Assembly (NCBI GenBank): GCA_963726665.1
Contig: CAVSDW010000002.1
Span: 62,001-126,000 of the forward strand
From: RPQJ01 sp963726665
GTDB lineage: Bacteria > Pseudomonadota > Gammaproteobacteria > Steroidobacterales > Steroidobacteraceae
Length of the DNA: 64,000 nt
Direction of reading: 5' to 3'
The notes below the pieces were generated by a model. That model was not told the origin of the DNA. It saw only the letters and a program-made list of their open reading frames with translations, and did not search any database. The position numbers and the translations under genes are program-made. Shown in pieces: positions 57,976-64,000 of the stretch (positions within the stretch are counted from its first letter, which is position 1; each line of letters begins with the position of its first letter).

Positions 57976-58686
57976 TCAGCCGCGAGGTTTCACTGCCGGG
58001 CGATTTTCCGCGACCCTGGGGTCGGCAGCCGCGCCGCAGGTGAGGAGCGGCGACTCCTTGAGCCACTTGCGGTCGGGGTAGTAGGCGAACAGCAGGGCCC
58101 CGCCCTTCAGCGTGTCGATCATCATGTGCGCGACTTCCTGTCGCACCGCCGGGCAACCCCAGCTTCGACCGAGCCGGCCCAGCCGCTCCGCGATCGCCTC
58201 GCTCACGTAGGGTGCGCCGTGCATGACGATGGCGCGCGACAGCGCGTTGTCGTTGAAGCCCGCGTCCAGCCCGCGCAGTCGCAGCGAATAGCCGTTGTGT
58301 CCGTAATAGGTGTCGGCCGCCTGGAAGAGGCCGAGACTCGACATCTTGCTGCCCTCGACGTTGGAGAAGCGCGCCGCAAGCTGGTCGCCGGTATTGCGCC
58401 CGTGGGCCACGAGTTCCTGGAAAAGCAGCCGGCCGTGATCCACGTCGAACACCCAGAGGCGGGGCTTGGTCGAGGGGAGCGAGTAGTCGATGACCGCGAG
58501 ACGGTGGAAGCCGTCGAGCAGGCCCTGCTTGCGTGCACAGTCCGCGGCGTGGGTGGCGAGCGACAGGACTTCTGGATTTGCCGCGGGCGCGGCGGCCGCG
58601 AGTTCGGCCACAAGCCGGCCGTCCGCCCACGCGGGAACCGCGATGCAGGACAACAACAGTGCAGCCGGCCAGAAACGTCGTCGCAT
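57976..58686 (-). CDS. Murein L,D-transpeptidase catalytic domain protein (YkuD_2)
   Basis: The 236-residue product has a signal peptide (residues 1-20, ending AVPAWADG) and a YkuD_2-type domain. The catalytic-like motif is IVMHGAPYVSEA followed by GRSWGCPAVRQE, matching the HG...S.GC pattern of L,D-transpeptidase cysteines. FDVDHGRLLFQELVAHGRNTG and SSLGLFQAADTYYG are also family-typical. Cross-linking activity is inferred, not proven, for this subfamily. The start at 58686 (MRRRFWPAALLLS) is chosen for the signal peptide; a longer reading to 58830 has no support. Confidence 0.88.
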   Translation of the reverse strand: MRRRFWPAALLLSCIAVPAWADGRLVAELAAAAPAANPEVLSLATHAADCARKQGLLDGFHRLAVIDYSLPSTKPRLWVFDVDHGRLLFQELVAHGRNTGDQLAARFSNVEGSKMSSLGLFQAADTYYGHNGYSLRLRGLDAGFNDNALSRAIVMHGAPYVSEAIAERLGRLGRSWGCPAVRQEVAHMMIDTLKGGALLFAYYPDRKWLKESPLLTCGAAADPRVAENRPAVKPRG

Positions 58687-58892
58687 GCGAGCACTCTCCG
58701 TGCAATCAGCGCGTGCCGCCCGCAGGCGACGTGGTTGAGCCCTCGGACCGCGGGAACCTGGATTGGTTCCCCGGACGCCTCGATCGACCTTGCCGCCGCG
58801 ATTTGACACCACTTCCGACATGCGACGCAAGTAACTGACTCACAAAGTGTTTGTTTCGCCCAGCCGTCGATCGGGTAAGCTGCGCGCTCCGC

Positions 58893-58979
58893 GCCGGGAT
58901 GGCGGAACTGGTAGACGCACCGGACTCAAAATCCGGCGGGTGGTAACTCGTGGGGGTTCGATTCCCCCTCCCGGCACCA
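58893..58979 (+). tRNA. tRNA-Leu(CAA)
   Basis: The plus strand folds as a class II tRNA. Acceptor GCCGGGA pairs with TCCCGGC, followed by A and an encoded CCA. The anticodon is CAA at 58927-58929 in loop CTCAAAA, the variable arm is long (GGTAACTCG region), and the T-arm contains GTTCGATTC. It decodes UUG leucine codons and stands alone. Confidence 0.97.
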
Positions 58980-59030
58980 CGGAAAGTGACTAGTGATCAG
59001 GGGATAGTGGATAGTAAATCAGGCCGGAGG

Positions 59031-59050
59031 GCCCAGCCGCTCGGGCTTTT
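59031..59050 (+). terminator. Weak candidate terminator after tRNA-Leu
   Basis: A four-base stem GCCC/GGGC (59031-59034, 59043-59046) with an eight-base loop is followed by TTTT (59047-59050). The stem is short, so this is only a candidate. It lies within a stretch containing several direct copies of the GATAG/CTATC-type short repeat. Confidence 0.25.
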
Positions 59051-59080
59051 CACTAACCGCTAACCGCTATCCGCTTTCCT

Positions 59081-59629
59081 ATGAATTTCTGCTCCCACTG
59101 CGGCCAGCCTGTCACGCTCGTCGTGCCCGAGGGCGACCACTTGCCCCGGCATGTGTGCGCCGCCTGCGGCACGGTGCACTACCAGAACCCGAAGATCATC
59201 GCCGGCTGCGTGCCGGAGCACGAAGGACGGATCCTGCTGTGCCGGCGCTCCATCGAGCCGCGCCTCGGTTTCTGGACGATCCCCGCGGGATTCATGGAAA
59301 ACCACGAGACGACCCAGGACGCGGCGCGTCGTGAGGCCGCCGAGGAAGCGCTTGCGGAGGTCGAGATCGGCTCGCTGCTCGCGGTCGTCCACGTCCTGCA
59401 CGCGAACCAGGTGCACGTCATGTTCCGCGCGCGCCTTCCCAGGCCCCATTTCGGCGTGGGACAGGAGAGCCTCGAGGTCATGCTGTGCGACGAAGCGGAC
59501 ATTCCGTGGAAAGACATTGCTTTCCGCAGCGTGGATTTCGCGCTGCGCCGCTACCTCGACGACCGCCGCCAGGGCGTCGAGCAGCACCACTTCACGACGC
59601 TGGACCTGACCCCGCGTGCAGCCAGCTAG
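59081..59629 (+). CDS. Nudix hydrolase with N-terminal zinc ribbon
   Basis: The 182-residue protein has an N-terminal zinc ribbon (FCSHCGQP and CAACGTV, two CxxC pairs). A Nudix domain follows, whose box reads GFMENHETTQDAARREAAEE, fitting G-x5-E-x7-R-E-x2-E-E but with alanine in place of the usual following glycine. It resembles NudC/YfcD-like or ADP-ribose-type enzymes in layout; the substrate is unknown. The ribosome-binding site before the ATG at 59081 is not obvious, and the upstream region is rich in short repeats. Confidence 0.88.
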   Translation: MNFCSHCGQPVTLVVPEGDHLPRHVCAACGTVHYQNPKIIAGCVPEHEGRILLCRRSIEPRLGFWTIPAGFMENHETTQDAARREAAEEALAEVEIGSLLAVVHVLHANQVHVMFRARLPRPHFGVGQESLEVMLCDEADIPWKDIAFRSVDFALRRYLDDRRQGVEQHHFTTLDLTPRAAS

Positions 59630-59640
59630 GCCCGCACGTA

Positions 59641-59668
59641 TTGCAGCGCGACAGCGCTTTGGCACAAT
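59641..59668 (+). promoter_or_regulatory. Weak candidate promoter of fdxA
   Basis: TTGCAG (59641-59646) and CACAAT (59663-59668) are 16 bases apart, upstream of the ferredoxin start at 59725. This is a partial match only and would give a leader of about 50 bases. Confidence 0.3.
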
Positions 59669-59724
59669 ACGCGCCCTCGTGACCGCCGCCTGGCGTGTCC
59701 GGATCTGACTCCTGGAGCCTGCCG

Positions 59725-60048
59725 ATGACCTTTGTCGTCACCGAGAACTGCATCAAGTGCAAGTACATGGACTGCGTGGAGGTCTGCCCCGTGGACTGCT
59801 TCCACGAGGGACCGAACATGCTGGTGATCGACCCGGACGAGTGCATCGACTGCACGCTGTGCGAGCCGGAGTGCCCGGCTGAGGCGATCTTCTCCGAGGA
59901 GGAGTTGCCGGACGGCCAGCAGGCCTTCAAGGCGCTCAACGCCGAGCTGTCCAGGCAGTGGCCGGTCATCACGGAAAAGAAGGAAGCCCCCGCCGACGCC
60001 AGGGAGTGGGACGGCCGCACGGACAAGCTGCCTCTGCTCGAGCGCTGA
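59725..60048 (+). CDS. fdxA: 7Fe-type ferredoxin FdxA
   Basis: The 107-residue ferredoxin binds one 3Fe-4S and one 4Fe-4S cluster. Cysteine motifs are CIKCKYMDCVEVCPVDCF near the N-terminus and CIDCTLCEPECPAEAI near residue 40. The C-terminal extension with WDGRTDKLPLLER is typical of FdxA. The start MTFVVTENCIKCK at 59725 is chosen; an in-frame ATG at 59695 precedes it but lies in non-conserved sequence. The redox partner is unknown. Confidence 0.95.
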   Translation: MTFVVTENCIKCKYMDCVEVCPVDCFHEGPNMLVIDPDECIDCTLCEPECPAEAIFSEEELPDGQQAFKALNAELSRQWPVITEKKEAPADAREWDGRTDKLPLLER

Positions 60049-60088
60049 GCAGCTTCCGGCTTCGGCAGCGCCGGATGGAAACGCGGGC

Positions 60089-60880
60089 TCAGCGGCCCGC
60101 GGCGCCGGACCCTTTGGTCGACTCCTGCACGAGTGCCACGAGCTGGTCGGGCGTCAGGAACCCGCCGATGTATTCGCCCGACTGGGTGTAGATCGCCGGA
60201 GTGCCCTCGAGCCCGAAGTCCTCGCCCATTGCGAATCCGGCCTTGACCACCGCGTCGCTGCACTTCTTCGACTTCACGTCCTCGCCGCGCTTGGCGCGCG
60301 TGAGCGCGTCCTTGCGGTCGGCCGAGCACCACACGGCCTGCGCCTTGGCCCACGACTCGGTGTCCGGGCCGGTACGGGGAAACAGCACGTAGCGGACCTT
60401 CACCCCGGCCTTGTTCAGTTCGGCGATCTGGCTGTGAAACTTGCGGCAATAAGCGCAATCGACGTCCGTGAAGACGGTGACGGTCATCTTCGGGTTCTGC
60501 GGGGAGAAGATGATCATCTGGTCTTCGCGCGCGGCCGCCAGGGCCTTCGCCCGGGCACCGTTGCGGCGCTCGGCGGTCAGGTTGGTCTCGCTCGCAAGGT
60601 CGTAGATGCTGCCGCTGATGAGGTACTTGCCGTCCGCGCTCACGTAAGCGATCAGGCTGCCCATGGTGACTTCGTACAGGCCCGGAATCGGCGACGCGGC
60701 GACATCGGCCGGCGTGGCCCCGGGCAACTTGGCGACGACGCGCGCACGGACGTCGGCCGGAACGGGTATGGGCGCAGCGGGCGTGGCCGGTCTGGCGGGC
60801 TTCGGAGCCGGTGGTGTCTCGGCCATGGCGCCCGCAGCGACGAGGGTGACCAGGCCCAGGGCAAGACTCTTGATGCGCAT
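60089..60880 (-). CDS. dsbC: Thiol:disulfide interchange protein DsbC
   Basis: DsbC is a periplasmic disulfide isomerase kept reduced by DsbD. The 263-residue product has a signal peptide (about residues 1-20, ending AAGAMAE), a proline/alanine-rich spacer (22-40), and a dimerisation domain with PIPGLYEVTMGSLIAYVSADG. The thioredoxin fold has the active site DCAYCRKFHSQI (CAYC, near residue 149) and the cis-proline in LEGTPAIYTQ. An ATG three codons earlier (60889) is an alternative start. It lies 122 bases downstream of xerD on the same strand. Confidence 0.94.
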   Translation of the reverse strand: MRIKSLALGLVTLVAAGAMAETPPAPKPARPATPAAPIPVPADVRARVVAKLPGATPADVAASPIPGLYEVTMGSLIAYVSADGKYLISGSIYDLASETNLTAERRNGARAKALAAAREDQMIIFSPQNPKMTVTVFTDVDCAYCRKFHSQIAELNKAGVKVRYVLFPRTGPDTESWAKAQAVWCSADRKDALTRAKRGEDVKSKKCSDAVVKAGFAMGEDFGLEGTPAIYTQSGEYIGGFLTPDQLVALVQESTKGSGAAGR

Positions 60881-61002
60881 GCTGTCCATCCGTCGAAAAT
60901 CGACCCGCGTGTCCCCTTAGGACCGCAGGCGCGGCAGGGGGTTCCGCCGCAAAGGCGCGGGAGTCTAGCAGAGCGCCCGTAGAGGCGGGCTCCGCGCGGC
61001 GG

Positions 61003-61950
61003 TCAACCCCGTGGGTGGTGCGCCGAGTGCACGTCCTTCAGGCGCTCCCTCGCGACGTGCGTGTAGATCTGCGTCGTCGAGAGGTCGCTGTGGCCCAGCA
61101 GCATCTGCACCACGCGCAGGTCCGCGCCGTGGTTCAGGAGGTGGGTGGCGAAGGCGTGCCGCAGGGTGTGCGGCGAGAGTTCCTTCTCGACGCCAGCCTT
61201 GCGCGCGTAGCGCTTGATGATGTGCCAGAACGCCTGGCGCGTCATGCGATCGCCGCGACGCGTCGGAAACAGGTAGTCGGTCTGCCGCTCGAGCAGGATT
61301 TCGACGCGCGGTCCCTGCAGGAACTGCTGGACCCACTGCACGGCCTCTTCGCCGAGCGGGATCAGCCTTTCGCGATCGCCCTTGCCGACGATGCGCAGGA
61401 CGCCCTGGTTCAGGTTGACCTGCAGGAGCTTGAGGTTGACGAGTTCGGAGACCCGCAGGCCCGTGGCGTAGAGCACCTCGAGCATGGTGCGGTCGCGGTG
61501 GCCAAGCGGGTCGCCCACGGTCGGAGCGGCCAACAGGGCCTCGACTTCCTCCTCCGTGAGCGACCTCGGCAACGAACGCCCGACCTTCGGCATCGCGATC
61601 TGGGCCGTCGGGTCCTCGCGGAGCGAGCCCTCGCGAAGCATGTAGCGGTAGAAGCGGCGGAAGCTCGACAGCTGGCGGGCCGTCGAGCGCGGCTGCGCGC
61701 CCGCCTGGGTGCGCGAAGCCATGAATTCGAGGAGGTCCCCGCGCTTGGCCGAGGTGAGTTCCGTCTCGTGGATTTCCAGCCAGCGGTCGAGCGCGGTCAG
61801 GTCGGCTCGATACGCGGCAAGCGTGTTGGGCGCGAGGCCGCGCTCCATCCAGACCGCGTCGAGAAACCGGTCGATCGGGCCCGGCCCGCGCACGACTGCG
61901 CTGCCGCGCGGGGCGCGGGCGAGGACGCTGGTCTTGACTGCTGTACTCAT
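61003..61950 (-). CDS. xerD: Site-specific tyrosine recombinase XerD
   Basis: XerD resolves chromosome dimers with XerC at the dif site. The 315-residue product has the N-terminal core-binding SAM-like domain (about residues 20-110). The catalytic domain has the first arginine in YATGLRVSELVNLK, the HTLRHAFATHLLNHGADLR motif (H-x-x-R), the GH of VQMLLGHSDLSTTQ, and the nucleophile tyrosine in TQIYTHVARERL. The start MSTAVKTSV at 61950 gives the normal size; upstream extension to 62013 is unsupported. No dif site is seen in the window. Confidence 0.94.
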   Translation of the reverse strand: MSTAVKTSVLARAPRGSAVVRGPGPIDRFLDAVWMERGLAPNTLAAYRADLTALDRWLEIHETELTSAKRGDLLEFMASRTQAGAQPRSTARQLSSFRRFYRYMLREGSLREDPTAQIAMPKVGRSLPRSLTEEEVEALLAAPTVGDPLGHRDRTMLEVLYATGLRVSELVNLKLLQVNLNQGVLRIVGKGDRERLIPLGEEAVQWVQQFLQGPRVEILLERQTDYLFPTRRGDRMTRQAFWHIIKRYARKAGVEKELSPHTLRHAFATHLLNHGADLRVVQMLLGHSDLSTTQIYTHVARERLKDVHSAHHPRG

Positions 61951-62063
61951 GTGACCTCGGGACCTTTCGTGGCGCGAAGTATGCGATCCGCCCGATTCAT
62001 CCCGTCGTGACAACCCTCACAGATTGGGACCCACCGTTAACATAACCGGAACCAGTTCACAGA

Positions 62064-63032
62064 ATGTCGGCCGGTGTGCAGACTGGCCTCCCCGCCCGAG
62101 GAATCGACGCAATGTTTCGCCTGGCCGGCCGGGCGCTCCGGGCCCTGTACGGGTTCTGCGCGCTCATCGTCTTCTGCCTGCTCCTGGTGCTGGCCACCCT
62201 GCTCGCGGTGGTCCTGCCTGGCCTCGCCTTGCGCCGCCGCGTGACCCGGTCATTTGCGCGACTCTCGCTGGCGCTGTTCGGCCTGCGCGTCGCGACCTCG
62301 GGGATGTCGAACCTGCCCGCGGGCTCCTGCGTCGTCGTCGCCAATCACTCGAGCAATCTCGACGGAGTCCTGCTGCAGGCCCTCCTGCCGCCACGATTCT
62401 CGTTCGTGGTGAAGGGCGAGGCCGCGAGCCTGCCAGTCGTCGGATTCCTGCTCAATCGAATCGGAGTCGAGTTCGTGGATCGACACAGTCACGGCGGTCG
62501 CCAGCGCGGTGCGCGGCGTGTCATCCAGCGCGCGCTCGAGGGCCAGTCGCTGGTGTTCTTCCCGGAAGGGACCTTCGACGAAACGCCGGGGCTCAAGCGC
62601 TTTCACTCGGGCGCGTTCATGGCGGCCGTGCGCGGCGGCATTCCCGTGGTGCCCGCGGTCATCCGCGGCGCGCGGCGCGCGATGCCGGGCGGCGCCATCT
62701 TCCCGCGGCCGGGGCGCATCGAATTCGAGATCCTGGAACCGCTGCCGGTCGGCGGACCTGACGCCGCGGCCGAACACCTGCGCGACGAGGCACGGCGGCG
62801 CATGCTCGCGCGGCTCGATTACCCGGACCTCGCAATGCAGGCAAACAGGGCCGCAGTCGACGGAGTCGGAGTTGCGTCGGGGTCGCGCGGATGTCCCGTC
62901 CGGAGCCCCCGGGGACGTCACGCGTCCCGCCAGGTCCGGCGTCGAGCCCGCGCAGCAGCTACATGCTCCGCCGGTACTGCCCGCCGACACCGTAGAGCGC
63001 GTGCGAGATCGAGCCGAGCGACGCGAACTTGA
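62064..63032 (+). CDS. 1-acyl-sn-glycerol-3-phosphate acyltransferase-like protein (PlsC family)
   Basis: The product of up to 322 residues has a hydrophobic N-terminal segment (about residues 28-53). The acyltransferase block I is ANHSSNLDGVLLQ (H-x4-D), block II/III is VVKGEAASLPVVGFLLNRIGVEF, and FFPEGTFDE is the block that binds glycerol phosphate. PVVPAVIRGA completes the fold. It probably makes phosphatidic acid or acylates another lipid alcohol. An ATG at 62112 is an alternative start. The final 70 residues after RLDYPDLAMQ are arginine-rich, overlap the mutase gene end (62959-63032), and look like read-through. Confidence 0.85.
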   Translation: MSAGVQTGLPARGIDAMFRLAGRALRALYGFCALIVFCLLLVLATLLAVVLPGLALRRRVTRSFARLSLALFGLRVATSGMSNLPAGSCVVVANHSSNLDGVLLQALLPPRFSFVVKGEAASLPVVGFLLNRIGVEFVDRHSHGGRQRGARRVIQRALEGQSLVFFPEGTFDETPGLKRFHSGAFMAAVRGGIPVVPAVIRGARRAMPGGAIFPRPGRIEFEILEPLPVGGPDAAAEHLRDEARRRMLARLDYPDLAMQANRAAVDGVGVASGSRGCPVRSPRGRHASRQVRRRARAAATCSAGTARRHRRARARSSRATRT

Positions 63033-64000
63033 CCGTCTCCATGAGTTCGGCGAACACGTTGCCGCCGTCCGCGGCCGTCTTCTGCAGACGTGCCAGCGCC
63101 GCGGGCCGCGCTGCCGCGTTGCGCGCGAGGAAGTCGTGCACCGAGCGGACCTGGTCGGCCTTCTCTTCCTCGGTGGAGCGGATCAGTTCGGCGCCGCGGT
63201 TCTCCTCGTTGCCGTCCTGGGACCCAAGAAACGTGTTGACGCCGACCACGGGCAGCCGCCCGTCGTGCTTCAGCGTCTCGTAGTACATGCTCTCCTCCTG
63301 GATGCGGCTGCGCTGGTACATCGTCTCCATCGCGCCGAGCACGCCGCCGCGCTCCGAGATCCGGTCGAACTCGCGGTAGACCGCCTCCTCCACCACGTCC
63401 GTCAGGTCCTCGACGGCGAACGACCCCTGCCAGGGGTTCTGCGTCTTGTTGAGCCCGAGTTCCTTGTTGATGATGAGCTGGATCGCGACCGCGCGGCGCA
63501 CCGACTCCTCGGTCGGCGTCGTGATCGCCTCGTCGTAGGCGTTGGTGTGCAGGCTGTTGCAGTTGTCGAAGAGCGCATAGAGCGCCTGCAGCGTGGTGCG
63601 TATGTCGTTGAACTGGATCTCGCGGGCGTGGAGGCTGCGGCCTGACGTCTGGATGTGGTACTTGAGCATCTGCGAGCGCGGTCCGCCGCGGTAGAGGTCG
63701 CGCATGGCGCGCGCCCAGATGCGCCGCGCGACGCGCCCGATCACCGCGTACTCCGGGTCCATGCCGTTCGAGAAGAAGAACGAGAGGTTCGGTGCGAAGT
63801 CGTCGATCTTCATTCCGCGCGCGAGGTAGTACTCGACGATCGTGAAACCGTTCGCCAGCGTGAACGCGAGCTGCGAGATCGGGTTCGCGCCCGCCTCGGC
63901 GATGTGGTACCCGGAGATCGACACCGAGTAGAAATTGCGGACGTTGTTGTCGCTGAAGAACTGCTGCACGTCTCCCATCATGCGCAGCGCAAACTCAGTG
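62959..64000 (-). CDS. icmF: Fused isobutyryl-CoA mutase IcmF, C-terminal part (cut by window edge)
   Basis: The minus strand is open to the window end, giving the C-terminal 346 residues of an adenosylcobalamin-dependent acyl-CoA mutase. The substrate-binding barrel shows NNVRNFYSVSISGYHIAEAG, FAPNLSFFFSNGMDPEY and FDNCNSLHTNAYDEAITTP. The C-terminus has AMETMYQRSRIQEESMYYE and ends VGGQYRRSM. These features match IcmF, in which the mutase is fused to its G-protein chaperone, better than plain methylmalonyl-CoA mutase. The cobalamin-binding and GTPase parts would lie upstream, outside the window. Whether it prefers isobutyryl-CoA or another branched acyl-CoA cannot be decided here. Confidence 0.87.
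   Translation of the reverse strand, partial: TEFALRMMGDVQQFFSDNNVRNFYSVSISGYHIAEAGANPISQLAFTLANGFTIVEYYLARGMKIDDFAPNLSFFFSNGMDPEYAVIGRVARRIWARAMRDLYRGGPRSQMLKYHIQTSGRSLHAREIQFNDIRTTLQALYALFDNCNSLHTNAYDEAITTPTEESVRRAVAIQLIINKELGLNKTQNPWQGSFAVEDLTDVVEEAVYREFDRISERGGVLGAMETMYQRSRIQEESMYYETLKHDGRLPVVGVNTFLGSQDGNEENRGAELIRSTEEEKADQVRSVHDFLARNAAARPAALARLQKTAADGGNVFAELMETVKFASLGSISHALYGVGGQYRRSM

Noticed and set aside
61003..61950. XerD as a phage or integron integrase
   Set aside because: Its length and motif order fit the housekeeping XerD, and no attachment sites, cassettes or phage genes are nearby.

Overview
The window is GC-rich, densely coded DNA from a gammaproteobacterium. The evidence is gene content and order: the run trmJ-iscS-iscA-ndk-rlmN-pilW-rodZ-hisS-yfgM-bamB-der, the run nrdR-ribD-ribE-ribBA-ribH-nusB-thiL, yajC-secD-secF behind queA-tgt, a DUF1820 protein, and a single-chain PurL of about 1300 residues. 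The overall style resembles Xanthomonadales/Nevskiales/Steroidobacterales-like lineages, but I cannot place it more precisely. I see no phage genes, insertion sequences, integrons or CRISPR arrays.

Layout. 1-7162 (minus): glyA, nrdR, the riboflavin genes, nusB and thiL, then the N-terminus of a Ser/Thr protein kinase cut by the window edge. 7163-12195 (plus): ettA, hutH, an unknown membrane protein and a DUF4145 protein, with palindromic intergenic repeats at 7312-7394 and 12261-12544. 12600-20398: purL, a DUF1820 gene, a T6SS-type FHA protein, tRNA-Ser(CGA), mltF and tadA. 20751-24748 (minus): an accessory block of two DUF1254/DUF1214 secreted proteins and an AraC-type regulator. 24873-30366: guaB-guaA facing xseA and an M23 peptidase. 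30543-37217: an accessory block of a TIGR04076 protein, an aldo/keto reductase, two DUF885 metallopeptidase-like proteins, an SSF-family symporter and a DUF3311 protein. 37315-49144 (minus): metX and the long der-to-trmJ run (GTPase, outer-membrane assembly, tRNA charging, cell shape, pilus, RNA methylation, Fe-S assembly). 49168-58686: suhB, an APC permease, TerC, SecDF/YajC, Tgt/QueA and a YkuD_2 protein. 58893-64000: tRNA-Leu(CAA), a Nudix hydrolase, ferredoxin, DsbC, XerD, a PlsC-type acyltransferase and the C-terminus of a fused isobutyryl-CoA mutase.

Seven conserved genes (thiL, a DUF1254 gene, guaA three times, the M23 peptidase, the aldo/keto reductase, rodZ, secF) are each interrupted by single-base indels. 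Restoring one base joins full-length proteins. Several of these genes are normally essential, so sequencing or assembly error is the likeliest explanation. I annotate them as full-length genes with apparent frameshifts.

Most of the window is core metabolism, translation and envelope biogenesis. The less ordinary items are the palindromic repeat family, a degenerate IscU in the isc cluster, a RibBA whose RibA half has lost its zinc-binding cysteines, a HutH with no hut genes beside it, a T6SS-type FHA protein with no T6SS neighbours, and the DUF885/SSF/DUF3311 block with overlapping start and stop codons. I found no clear new multi-gene system; the best candidates are listed as findings with their limits.
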